Assembly: GCF_002994745.2 (NCBI RefSeq)
Contig: NC_037094.1
Coordinates: forward strand, 26,823,001 to 26,887,000
Direction: 5' to 3'
Origin: Rosa chinensis
Taxonomy: Eukaryota > Streptophyta > Magnoliopsida > Rosales > Rosaceae
Length of the DNA: 64,000 nucleotides
Shown here: positions 11,723 to 23,227 of the stretch, in pieces
Layout of the letters: each line of letters begins with the position of its first letter
How positions within the stretch are numbered: the first letter of the stretch is position 1
Program-made: the position numbers and the translations under genes
The notes under the pieces: model-generated
The model's input: only the letters and a program-made list of their open reading frames with translations
What the model was told of the DNA's origin: nothing
Databases searched by the model: none

Positions 11723-13199
11723 AATCATGAAGGAGCTTTACAGTGTGGAATCACCATATGTGGTGAAAAACTGTAAATTACATAGCAGAGCAAATGTTAG
11801 TTGTGTTAACTTAAAAAATTCAGGTATATATGTACGCTTTATATCAGTGTAATACATAGACGGTTGGTTCTTGTTACAGATCCCTGATACAATTATAGTT
11901 TCTGGAAAACCACGTCATATTGAAATGCAGGACCTCTTAGAAAGAAATCGTTGTTATGAACTAAGGTGGATGTCATTAATTAACTTTATATCACATAGTA
12001 GCCAACACTAGGCACACAGTACAAATTGAGATATCCTATGTTGTCAACTTAAAATCATACTTCCCAAATCGTCTGCCTCTGTGTTACACTGATGGAGGGT
12101 CTATGAGCTTGGCTTAATGTGTTCTTGTAGTTGTGCTACTTAATACAGAATTGTACGAGTAACAGTCATTCAGTTCTCTCAAATTTCAAGCTTCTAGGTT
12201 TAACGAAACCCACTACTTCCAGTGGTGTCTTAATGTGCATGAATATATGCCCGGTGAACCAACATTGTTACTCGACTTCTAGTAATGGTCACTGATTCTT
12301 CACCGAGATTAGGAACTGCAATTGTAAACTCTCCTAGAATGAATGACTGGGGACATTTATAAGGTGAATTGGAGAACGATTTAAACAAACAAAACCATAA
12401 ACACCAGCTACAAGATTGTTGAAAACTCGGAAAGAGAGCAGAGAAACCTATGATGGAGGGAGAGCTGTGATGGTGTCGTTTACAGTTGGAAATCCGACCA
12501 AGAGGGAAAGTGAGAGACGGCCACGACCCACGAGGAGAAAGACAAGATCGAGAACGAGTAAAGAGAAATGGCCCCAGGTTTAGGTATTTGATTTTGAGTT
12601 TTTTATCACAAAAAGAAAAATCAATTACAATTTTTTAGGCGCTTTTTTCAGAAACACTGGTTGCATCTGAGCCAAGGAGTTCTAGGTAAAGGTGCAGGAC
12701 TCCGTCTCACATTCAAGCTTCAAAAAACATGTCCGTGTACAACTGAATTTTAGATCCATTGATAGGTGACAAATCAATTGATTCCAAGTGCATACTAGAG
12801 AATAAATCTCAGAATGCATTCAAGGGTGTGCTTGGCCAGATGAGATAAGAGAAATGAAAGAAACTCGGTACAAAAAATTATAACTCTTAGTAAGACAAGT
12901 TTAAACACCGATCACTACGCTGAAAAGTAAGGTCACATTCTCCACCAAGCCACATTGAATAAGACAACTGATCCTGTCCCCTTATACACCTTTTCCTATG
13001 GTATATGTGAAGGAAGCTACTGCCATTAAACAAGGACAGGACATGCAGTTTAATTGCAGTAACTTGTCACATTGGAACTAAAAAGGAAAAAATGCAGTAT
13101 TCATTCAAAGCATGATTTGGCAGTACCATTCCCCACTTGCAGCTTCCCTCATTATTCCAAATCTTTAAAAATTTTGGTACTTTCTTTCTTTGCTGATCC
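11723..13199. other. Spacer between two convergent genes
   Basis: This stretch must hold both 3'UTRs. Sequence at 12380-12600 is more GC-rich and purine-rich, somewhat like a gene leader or exon on one strand, but no frame resembles a known protein. No transposon ends noticed. Confidence 0.5.
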
Positions 13200-16100
13200 T
13201 CAATCTTCTAGTTGCGAGATAACACTTGCAAACACCCGGTAGCCTTCCGCCATATCAGAAAATAGGCAGTACTCGTTCTTGGCATGGTATGTGGACATCA
13301 AGCCTGAGCATGCAAGTGAGAGGACAACGAATGAGAACTTAATCATCATACTTAAAGGAAAGTCTATGTTTATACTTGCAGGTTAAACTAATTCACCATG
13401 ACAACAAGATGATGTTATCAGGGTTGTTAAGTCATTTTAAGTTTCTACAAGTTTTTGAGTTAAACCAACATGCCAAAACAAGTAGTCTCATACCATATCC
13501 AGAAGTTTGAACATCGAATCCTTCATCCTAGCAGAACATAAAATGAGATATAAATAAAAAGAATAGATATTCAAAGGGGGGAGAGAGGGAAGGAAAGAAG
13601 ACAACAAAAAATAATATAAAGGAAAGTCTTACCTGCAGCTCTCTAATGAGAGGCAAAGTTCCAGTAATTGAGTAAGGCTTCACATGGCCAACAACCTCTT
13701 CAGTAGCTTTGCATAATACATGAAAGCCGCGAGACTCCAGGTCACAAGCAACTCCAGATGATGTCTCATCGAAGCTTATTGTAAGTCTGAGGATGAAAAT
13801 AAAATAAAAAATAATAATAATAAAAGATAAAGCATTTCTAAAATAATCAAGATGCCCAACTTCTTCAATAGGTTCTTCTTCAATAGGTTTATAAGATAAA
13901 TGCCACAAGATATTAGATGACAACTGCAGATATTGTCTCATTAGCATAGGTAACGATGAAGAGTTTAAAATGGAAAACTACTTTCTTTTATACATAACCC
14001 AAATGCTTTGGATGTAGCTTTTGCCACCTTACTAACTGCTCCAACTTTCCAGGTTTAGCCCTAAATAATTCCATATTATTAAATTTGTATAAGGGAACTG
14101 GGAACCTATTCGACATGCAGAGCTACAAAATAGCATCTGAGAGAGAGAGAGAGAGAGCACCTTCCCCGCAAGTTTTCATCAGGCAGGACATACTTTGAAA
14201 CTGGACCTCGTGAGTCTAGCTTTGTTATGTTTTCATTAATGTCATCCACATATTCTTGAAGCTTTTTCATCACATCCGTAACGCTGTAACAGTAATTTAT
14301 TCAAGTTAGAAACTGAACCCAGATGCAATATTTAACATGAACATACAAGAGATGGAAGTTGGCAAATGGAGCAGGCTGCTTACTTGTAGAATGGAGTTAA
14401 CCTGCAAAAAAAATAAAAATAAAAAAAAATTAGGAAAAACTATCATAACAAAAAAAGACTTGGTGAGGAATCTTATTAAAGGCTAAACCTACAAACAAAA
14501 GTAAGTGGGAATATTACAAACCTGACATCTCCTGAAATTGTACACTCAAAAGGAATTTGATTTATTCCACCACCTGGATCTGCGAAACGAAAAAGGTTGT
14601 GGAAGGTAAAAGCATTTTCTTAACATTTTCATCATAAGCTTAAGCCCTGGAAACTTACATTTCCATTGAGTTGGTTTCATGGTTGATGGTGTTGCATATC
14701 CATACACCTTTTCCTTATCATGGGGAGGAAAATCTCTATAGAACCGAGATTGGATCTCCTTCAGTGCTTCCATAGCTAGCTCCAAAGGGTTTATAGCCTG
14801 AAGATATTCAACATGAGCCTCAGAAGATAACTATGTATTCTGATTCATATATTAATTGTTCAATTGTCCCATAGGTAACCATTTAAATTCTAGCTCCTTT
14901 TCTTCCAACACCTTTACAGTAACAAAATATAACAGCCATTTTTTGCTACTTTAGTAGCACACATATGCCCTTAACTTTTAACGACACACAGTGCTTGTTG
15001 GGTACAATAAAAAGTGATATTTAACCATTTAATGAGGTAAAGAGTAATCTAGAATCTGCACTTCTTTCTAAAATTGATTCTTTATTTTCAAGCAATTTGA
15101 AAAAATAGCCAGCTATGACAATGGCTCCACTGTTCAACAAAACCTATATCGGCTCAAAAGTCGAAAACTGCCCCCATCACTTGAGGAATATCTATAGAAA
15201 TCCGAAATCCTATATTTTACGCTACTATTGAGATTTGAAAAGCATGTTTTTAAACAAAATCATGCCATCTCTAATTACATAGTGACCTTACTGTTCTCCC
15301 CCCTCCTATAGTGAACAAAGACTTGAGGAATATCTATTGAAATTACATTATTGTTGAGACTTCGACAGACATGTTTTTAAAAACCATTATGCCATCACCT
15401 ATTACCTCATCCCCATGTGGCCTTAGCGTTCTTGCCCCTCCTATGGTGAACAAAGACAATTCACAGAGCAGCAAAATGGATCAGTGTTTTGTATTGGTTC
15501 AACTACAGATACTGATTCTAGTGGGAAACTAAGGCCCTGGAAGGTTGGGAAGAAGCAAGCCAAACTTCTAACAATACCAGACACAAAAAATGCTTGGGCA
15601 AAATTCTGAGCATAAAGAAAGACTCAGTGACTGCTATCTGAGAAGAGTGGCTTCGAAGAAGAAAGCAGCGGATCTGTGTCTGTTATACAGTAGATTAAGC
15701 AATAGATATTTTATACTTCTCTAAATAAACATTGAGGTAGTCAATAATCTTATGTCAGAAGGACAGGAAACAATGAAGGTGTAAGGGACATAGGAGCCAA
15801 TTACATTGAATGATTACAAGCTACACAATGAGACAAAGCCAGCACATTTAACTTGAGCCTACCTAGTTCAGTAACCTTAACTTCAAAGCGAAGCAAAAAA
15901 ATCCCTCCAGCTCCAGTCATAGGAAAGATAGAAGTATCTTACTTTGTTATATTTTTTATGGAGGGAAAGTACCCCAGTCATAGGAATTCCTGTCCTTCAA
16001 CCTTTATTAATCTAGTTCAAGTTGAAGTAGAATTCCAGGAGTCCCCATTTTTCCATTGTTACTTTTTGTTTAATTTTTTTTTGGTCAACATTTAACCAAC

Positions 16101-17428
16101 AGAAAGCATTTCTCTCATCTTTTGCTTTTCTCCCAGCTTCTCATAACCTTGGTGGGGTGGAGGGAAGAAAAATAACAGAACTAAAAAACCAAATGGTGTG
16201 TCTTTAGATTTCATAAAAGATGCAACTAACAATTTGATCCAGAAAAATTGTGTACTGATTAACAAGTGCTAAAATGACCAAATGCAACAAAGTGGTGTAC
16301 CTTGTGCGGTAAACCACTGTGAAAAAGCTTCCCAGTCACATGAAGCTTCCAAGGTATCGATCCACCAGTACCAATACATGGTTGTTTATCTGCTGTATCT
16401 ATCCAAAACCTGGGTTGAAGCCCAAAATTATAAACAGGAATCAAAGTGGTGTCTCGTAGTTGCCCTTAGAGGCCCTAATTTCACAAGAATAGAAATTACT
16501 TACAAAGGACCATCCTTTAGCTTGTTGAGTAGCCCATCCTTCACAAGTGCATCCACACCAACTCCTGAAATGGAGGAATTCTCTTCATTTGCTATCAAGA
16601 CAACCACCACAGTTGACTTCAATTTTGGTTTTGTCTGCGCCAGCCTTCTCATGAGCTCAGTTACAAGTGCAACATGCCCTAAGCAATCAGTGGTGCCTCG
16701 GCCACGCAGTTTGTCCCCATCAATGCTCAAGGAGAAGGGATCAAATTCCTGGAAATACAATAAAACAACAGTGAGATTCAGAACGAATCAATATCACCAA
16801 CCAAAGATTGGAAACTACATTGACAAATATCAAGAGCATAGATGAACTAAAAATGAAACTAAAACAAATATGGATTCGAATTAAGCTAACAACACAGCGA
16901 GCTTCGTTTGCACAACACTCAATCGGGGTCTCCGAATCAGCGTAGCTAAATCATCAACACAATTACAAATTGAGCTACACAGACTACTAACAAACCTAAC
17001 CATAGACAACAATAACAGAGAAAAAACCCGAAAATTCGATTAAAGAAAGAAACTTTCAGACTAGAAAGAAGAGAGCCAGAGGAACAAACCCAGTCATCAG
17101 GATTGGCAGTGACGACGTCCATGTGACACCCCACAAAGGACAGCACTTTCCCGGGCACAGTCCCCGGGTACTCCACAATCACGTTGCCCCTGCCGGGGTG
17201 GTAAGTCACGTGATTGATGAGGAGGGGTCCGCCGCCGGTGGTGGTGCTAAGGGGCAAGAGAGAGGCGAGCACGTGCTTGACGACTCGGTCCTCCTGAGGA
17301 ATGAGGTCAGGGGGGTTGTTCTGGACGAACTTGGCCTCGCCGATGAGCTTGGAGAGGAGGGATATGAAGGAGTCCTTGTCGAGGTCGCCGAGGGTTTTCT
17401 TGAGGTCGTCGGTGGTGGAGGAAGCCAT
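13200..17428 (-). CDS. NAOD: Acetylornithine deacetylase (M20 family), ten exons
   Basis: Exons on the minus strand: 17428-17090, 16748-16504, 16409-16301, 14797-14659, 14579-14522, 14401-14384, 14283-14161, 13786-13633, 13527-13494, 13303-13200. All introns are GT-AG; the total is 1323 nt, 440 aa, the same length as I recall for Arabidopsis At4g17830. The enzyme removes acetate from N2-acetylornithine to give ornithine for arginine synthesis. M20 metal-site motifs are visible: CHMDVV (H102, D104), GRGTTDCLG (D134), NEENS (E168, E169), HSGLPH, and a C-terminal STYHAKNEY His. No transit peptide is obvious. Exon 6 is only 18 bp (RLTPFY region). The 1.5-kb intron 14798-16300 carries a tandem duplication, and a GA run abuts the exon 7 donor. 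The start ATG at 17428 opens the family N-terminus. Confidence 0.93.
14139..14157. repeat. (GA)n microsatellite beside a splice donor
   Basis: A GA run lies a few bases inside the intron after exon 7 of the deacetylase gene. On the coding strand the donor GTGC is followed directly by (CT)n. Confidence 0.9.
15179..15462. repeat. Imperfect tandem duplication in the large deacetylase intron
   Basis: Two copies start ACTTGAGGAATATCTAT at 15179 and 15321 (period about 142). Shared landmarks are CATGTTTTTAAA, ATGCCATC and the closing GTGAACAAAGAC. Divergence and indels indicate an old event. It accounts for part of the unusual length of this intron. Confidence 0.75.
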
Positions 17429-19059
17429 GGTTGTGGAAAGTCGGAATCTTTGAGGGTTTTTGGTTTTGGTGATCGACGAGAGAGGGAGAGTGGAGTGTGG
17501 ATGTCGCGTTGGAATTGGAAACGAAAAGAATATATAACGTCCTTTATATATATGATGAATTACACCCTGTTTGGTTCGCGGAAAGTAAGCGTCGGGAAAT
17601 GAAATTTGTTTCTTTCTTGTGTTTGGAATTCTTTTTGCGTTTGGAATTCAAAAGGAAAGGAAAACCCAAAAGTACTGTTCATAAAACACTTTTAAAATTC
17701 CAAAGCCCTGAAAGCATAAAGCACAACTTCAACCTTAAAGATGGAAAAACTTAACAAAAGACCGATCGAATAAAGTTGGAAAAGCTACAAAATGCAAAGG
17801 AAAATTGGACCCAGGATCAAGATATAGATTGGAGAAAAAAACAAACGATTTGAAGCATAAAAGACGTGGTTCAACTTTAACCATAAACTTTAATTTCAAT
17901 ATTTATCAAAGATGCCCGCTATTATGGTATCGAATAAAGTTGGAAGTTTCCTTAGCTGTAAAATGCAAAGGGAAACTGGAAAACTTGTATCAAATTAAAT
18001 CTTCTGGAAAGGGGGTTAGATACTTTATTGCTAGATACCAAATTGCTAACTGTTATATTCTATTGAAAAAGGTCAAAGAACTGTTGAAATTGATCGTAAA
18101 AGTGGCATAGAATAAGTGAGATACCTTCTTCTTCTTTTTTTGAAAGAAACTGTATGCACTTTATGAAGAGATTAGTAATAAGTGAGATATCTTGAATTTG
18201 AATAATGAAGGATATTAGTAATCTACACTATTATCAAGAGAAAATGTATTGTTAGCCAAAAAAAAAATTGACAGAAATTATCATAAAAGATTAAAAAAAA
18301 CTTTGGGAATTAATTAAATCATAAGGACAATTATGACAGTTATAAACTCACTATCTTTTCTTTACAATAATTGTTTTCTTCCATTATCTTTTCGTTTTTA
18401 TTTTTTAAAAAAAATTAAAAATTTTGACACATACACAGCATGTGTGGAGGAAGGCTAGTATGTATAGAGATGAACCTTCGAGGTAGTGTTTATAATTCAT
18501 ATTTTTACTTCTTTTTTCTTTTATTTAAAATTAAAACTCATTCAAGTTAGGAAACTCATTCAAACATCTATGTTATTTTGGTGTAAAATAGGAGAAATGT
18601 ATTGGCTTCAACGTTGTTATGAGGATACTACATACTCTAATTCCAAAAATGTCATCTTACCAAGAAGTGTCCATGAAAGAGAAATTAGCAAGGTGATCAA
18701 ATCTATGTACTGTACCATTTGCTTCATAATAAATATGTCTATATTTAATAATATTATAACACTTTTACGTAATTGGAATGAAAACAATTATGAATCGGAG
18801 ATGATGGGTAGAAATGGAAGAAATTATGAATCGGTATAGGAATCATTCATAAACCCATACCTCCCCTTGGCTATCAAATTAAGGGTTATTCAGGAATTGA
18901 TTCCTGATAAATGAGGTGAGATTCACACTCATTCCAATACCTATATATGTTAGGAAATGCAAGAATCTCATACATTGAAATCATTCCCATACCTATATAT
19001 GTTAGTTAACACAGGAAATCTCTTACATCGGAATTATTCCCTTCATTTCCATTCTCATT
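17429..19059. other. Upstream spacer of the deacetylase gene, no gene seen
   Basis: The first few hundred bases on the minus strand should hold the deacetylase promoter and leader. The rest is AT-rich with several frames near 100 codons (17805-18110, 18486-18839) that lack any family resemblance. At 18770-19080 short repeated blocks such as CCTATATATGTTAG (twice) and tail GTAAACGTGTCA suggest an old MITE-like insertion, but I could not define its ends. Confidence 0.45.
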
Positions 19060-20400
19060 TCAGGTAAGTAAACGTGTCATTAATAACATGCAAATAAGTA
19101 CAATAACCATCTAAGACACGACGAACATTAATAAAGTCTTCATGTGCCCTATTAAGAGTTATAGTGAGTGTTGCGTTGTCGCTCTCAATCTTCACATTGC
19201 TCCAACTTTATTAGATTGTGAGGAGAATACCAACATTAAGTGCTTCTACTATTCTGTATGAATAGTAGCGTTGGCAAAGAGGAAAGATTGTGCAATAGCA
19301 CCACACATCTTCTAAATACAACCATTGCAATAATACTAATACCTCTCAACCCATTTTCATTTTTGAAGGCTTTATCAACATTAATTTGCAATGTCCTAAT
19401 CGAAGGACAGTGCTACTTAGTTATATGTCTTTTATTTTATTTTTCAGCCACTGAGTCAAGGTGTTGGTAGTCCTCGAAGAATTGCATAGTCCCAACCAAC
19501 ACTTTAAATGGATCATAATCATCTCCATTACAGACCATGTGTTAAATAGCGAAAAGTGTGGCTCATGGCCCACCATTGTACTTGCATTGTCCCCACTTAA
19601 CCACCAATTAGGTGTTGAATTTTAATCACAAAAAACCTCTGTACAATTGAGTGTGATCCACCCACTTATAAGCTATATTATCTTTTCTCACTTTTCTAAT
19701 GTGAGATTTTTTCTCTCCAACACATCACACATCCCCTCATGTGCAACCTAACTCTAGGTCTGCACATGCAATCAATTAACAAATCCAATTGGAAATTGAG
19801 ACTTGTGGCGACTTGGTCAATATAACAATCCAATGCCCAAATTTGACACTTGGTAACAATCCAATCGGAATTTTTTGATGGCAATATAAGGTACCCAAAT
19901 TCAGGCCCATGACAATTGAAGATGTAATTAGAGAGAGACCCGCTCTGATACCATATTAAACAACGACAAATGTGACCCATAGCCCACCATTGTACCGTTT
20001 TTGTCCCAACTTAACCACTCATTAAATATTGTTGAGTTTTAATCACAAAAGGCCTCGATACAATTGGGTGTGATCCACCTATTTATAAGTTATATTATCT
20101 TTTGTCACTTTTCTAATGTGGGATCTCTCCTCTCCAACACTATATTATTTCGTTCATTCCAAATTACTCAAAGGAACATGAAAAATGTATTGATTTCCTG
20201 CTTGGAAAGAAATTGGTGACCATAAGCACCCAATCAAATTATGGTAGGCGGGAGATACTCCTTGGCTCTCAAGGTAATTATGTAGCCAGAAAGTAGTCAT
20301 AACAAGACAGTCCTCGAGTATATGTTTACCATTTTTATTGGCCCAGTTGCAAAAACTACATAATAGCTTTAGCATGCAAATGCACCTTTAGAAGGTGAAA
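19060..20400 (-). pseudogene. LINE-type zf-RVT plus RNase H remnant, split by a TRIM
   Basis: Read on the minus strand, 20375-20154 gives a zf-RVT-like segment (CSFCNWANKNGKHILEDC). It continues, after a frameshift, as IWNERNN up to 20140. After the TRIM the homology resumes at 19539 as NGDDYDPFKVLVGTMQFFED, then LQINVDKAF, the start of the RVT_3 RNase H fold. Further on, IESDNATLT-like coding lies near 19170-19200. Stops and frameshifts show it is dead. Such tails belong to plant non-LTR retrotransposons and to the 'putative ribonuclease H' proteins derived from them. It lies in tandem, same strand, with the better preserved copy at 20556-26830. Confidence 0.65.
19540..20139 (-). mobile_element. 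TRIM (miniature LTR retrotransposon)
   Basis: Two direct repeats of about 185 bp (19540-19722 and 19954-20139) flank about 230 bp of internal sequence. On the minus strand the LTR starts TGTTGGAGAG and the left copy ends TTTAACA. Directly after the right LTR comes TGGTATCAGAGC (complement of 19942-19953), the classic primer binding site for initiator Met tRNA. Before the left LTR is a purine-rich ATGAGGGGATGTG, a likely polypurine tract. There is no coding capacity, so it fits a TRIM. Flanking 5-mers (TATAG and CATGG on the minus strand) agree at only three of five positions, so the TSD has decayed. Confidence 0.8.
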
Positions 20401-20555
20401 GCTCGTGTGGCTGATACTGATGGCTACACTTTCGCCGACTATCTCTTCATAGTTTTGTTTTTTAAAAGAGGAATTAATAACTTCATTGATCAAGCATTAT
20501 TACAATCGGTTGCAATAGCTACTCCACACTTGGATATTAAAAACAAAACAAAAAA

Positions 20556-21249
20556 TCATAGAAAACAACTAGTTGCTTTTGAAACCATAAGTTGAGCCTC
20601 TGTGTTGACAGAGTGTCTCACAAACTGTGCCTGAGTAGTCATAGCTTGTTGGAGGAGACAATGAAGGTCCACTAGAAGGAACCCCATCTCAGAGAAGTCC
20701 AATGTTGATGTAGGAATATAATGAACTATTTCCTTGCAATCAAACTCCACAATCAGGGGAATGAGGTGGTGATTGGTTGCAAACTACACTCTAATCATAA
20801 GAGCCATAAGCTCATCATTCGCGCTAAGTCAGTGACCTCCAGAGTGTGCTTGAGTCCTCCCAGGAAATATCCATCAGGATCTCGAAAAAGCCCTTTCAAA
20901 CCTATTCTTCTCATATCTTAAGTGAAAGCTGCATCCCAATGTAGCTTGATAGAACTCAGCGGTAGTTTCCGCCACCATTGAACCCGTACTTGATGTTCCA
21001 CCCTATTGGAAACACTGGCTGCCTTTTACTCTTCCCACCAACTTAAAGTCAATGGAACAATTTCAAAGGTCGGTTTGGCATCATCCTCCCAGACTTTGGC
21101 ATTACGATTTCTCCAAATAGCCCATAAAAAGCATGAATAGAAGAGCAAAAGAGTTAGGAGCAACAGAGCTAGCCAATGATAGAAGCCAGCCAAGCACCTC
21201 CATAGTTGATGACACAACAACAATATTAGGTTATTATAGGATTGAAAAG
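20556..21249 (-). pseudogene. LINE-type RNase H remnant, downstream half of a split frame
   Basis: On the minus strand this gives FLWAIWRNRNAKVWEDDAKP, the linker typical between zf-RVT and RNase H, then IKLHWDAAFT and DPDGYFLGGLKHTLEVTDLA of the RVT_3 fold, and near 20740 DCKEIVHYIPTSTLDFSEMG from the fold's second half. Several stops are present. The frame is cut at 21249 by the LTR element; its upstream half resumes at 26265. Related to the remnant at 19060-20400. Confidence 0.7.
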
Positions 21250-21751
21250 TGTTAATGTTTAAGATTGAGCGGTAGCTTAATCTTGGTTAACGCAGGTCTG
21301 ATGGGCGGACCGCCACTCGCAATATTCTCAGAGCTTCCGCTACCTGTCAAGTAAAATACAGAGGGCGTCAGAGGGAGACCGCGTTGGCGATTTTCTCTTC
21401 TCTAATGCCAAAGTCAGTCAATGTATTTATGTTGACAAAGTAACAGTAGGTAAGTCGTAAATGTGTAATTAATGAGGAGAGAGGAGAGAACCTTTTATAG
21501 GTCGGGAAGAGGCTGAGCTCTTCCATGTTTTCGATATGGGACTGATGTGCTTCAGTTCCCAACTTCTGGAGCTTCTGATGCTAACTTGGAGCAGCGCGTG
21601 GCGGCTCGTCAATTGTGATCTGGGGCTCAGGCGGTAACTGTTTGGCTGTGTTTCCGTAGGTCACACAGTTGGCAGTAGTTGGTACCGCTGGCTGTATCAT
21701 GAGCGTGGCTAATTATAGTTAATTATGCTTGCAAATGCTTATGTAAGTATA
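21250..21751 (-). repeat. 3' LTR of the gypsy/Tat-type element
   Basis: Aligns along its whole length to 25745-26259. It starts TGTTAATGTTTAAGATT on the plus strand and ends TATGTAAGTATA, where the partner ends TACA, so one terminal base has mutated. Differences between the two LTRs are many, including small indels, so insertion was not recent. Confidence 0.85.
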
Positions 21752-22265
21752 AGCCCCCAAGTCCCCAGTCAAGGAGGCAATCTTGGTTGGGGAGTTGCTT
21801 AGCGGTTCGAAGCGTTACTTCTGCTAGACTTGCAAAAGAATAATTAGCGTCAGTGCGTTGTCAACTATGGACTTACTGAGAAAACGCTTTGTATCCTTTC
21901 GGGTGGGCCCCTGCTAGGGCCCCCAAGGAGTCCCCCACTCCCCGGCTAAGATAGACATCCGTTTGGTCGGTATATTGTTTGTTGAGGGGAGCTGCACTGA
22001 GCAGAGGGTGTTGGGTAGCGAGCCCAAACTTTGGTACTCGAGTGGCGGGGGTCAACATGTTTGGTCAGGGCTATCATAGACTATTGATGTGTCCCCGTGT
22101 CCTGGAGGGACGTAGCTTGACTGTAACGTCGCGTAGCGATCGTTGTCAAGACGAGGCGTTGCCTCTGGAATCACTGTTGGTGGCAGTCCCTCCGCTGATA
22201 GTAAGCGGAAAGCAGTGTCGCTGGGACCAACTTGGTGGTGGTCCAGTGAGCGGAGTTGCACTCTG

Positions 22266-22446
22266 TTGCAAGATGAAAAGGGAGAAGTTTTGCTAGCGGA
22301 GTTGAGCTTAGCGGAGACTGCCTCGCTTGCAAGATGAAAAGGGAGAAGTTCCGCTAGCGGAGTTGAGCTTAGCGGAGACTGCCTCGCTTGCAAGATGAAA
22401 AGGGCAAAGTTCCACTAGCGGAGTTATGCTTAGTGAAGACTGCCCG
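22266..22446. repeat. Three tandem copies of a 61-bp unit
   Basis: Units start TTGCAAGATGAAAAGGG at 22266, 22327 and 22388. The first two are nearly identical; the third is more diverged. They sit inside the LTR element, in the region between its polypurine tract side and the start of the antisense frame, where they may belong to that frame's promoter region. Confidence 0.9.
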
Positions 22447-23227
22447 ATGATTTGTGACCTGCCTCCTCGGTGGTTGCTTCAGCTGGACGCTTCGTCTGAC
22501 GGCGTTTGACATGTGGCCAACATGTATTGGGTTAGCGTGTGGAATAACGTCTCTGCAGCACGCCTATCTCCTCGCCATTAATGCGAGTAATCATGGATTT
22601 TGTAACTGAGGCGACGCCTCGGTTAATCCGAAGAGTAAGTGAGATCGTGGGGCACATGTACGGTGGTCATGCAATGTCGTTTATAAGAGGACGGCTTAGA
22701 TTTTTTTGACATTGACATAAAAGAGAGGGAAACATAGTGTTTTAACACTTTGCACTTCGAACTGAAACCATCGTCTTCAAGCTTCACTCTGATATCTGAG
22801 AAGAAAATTCTGCAATTCTGTGAGGTTATCGATCGTTGGAGAACGAAGATCTCTTGAATCGAAGATGTGCATCAGAGTTTCCGTCTTTGAGGTTGGTAAT
22901 CTGAATCTCGTCCCTGTTTTATTGGGTTTTTTGTTTGCTTCTGCCAGTTTTGCGTTTTGGTATTTGGAGTGATTTCTGCCATTCGCGGGTGTATGTAAGG
23001 GTCTAGAATTGTGTTTGGGGTGGATTTTAGGTGTTTGACAGAAGGTTGAGGTTTCTTGCCTTGCTAGGTGGTAGAATCTGGGTTTGAGTGTGGCTGTGTT
23101 TTGTTCTTGTTTTGGCATTTTCTAGGTTTTTGGGGAATGGGTGTTCTTGACGTTGTTGGCTATAATCTGACATAGGGATAGCTTAGATCTTGTGTGAACT
23201 GACTGGTTTTGGGTTTTAGGGTTTGTG

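Noticed and set aside
13528..13947. Separate 139-codon minus-strand gene
   Set aside because: It is deacetylase exon 8 read through into both flanking introns.
16282..16845. 187-codon open frame on the plus strand
   Set aside because: It lies across exons 2 and 3 of the deacetylase gene on the opposite strand; the minus-strand exons carry M20 motifs and good splice sites.
17123..17602. 159-codon plus-strand frame rich in Gly/Glu/Val
   Set aside because: Antisense of deacetylase exon 1 (GC-rich), no resemblance to a protein family.
19540..20139. Cassandra-type TRIM with 5S rRNA-like promoter
   Set aside because: LTR length and the Met-tRNA primer site fit a TRIM, but I could not find 5S-like internal control boxes in the LTRs.
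22266..22446. CRISPR-like or satellite array
   Set aside because: Three contiguous 61-bp units without spacers, inside a plant retroelement; a simple tandem repeat.
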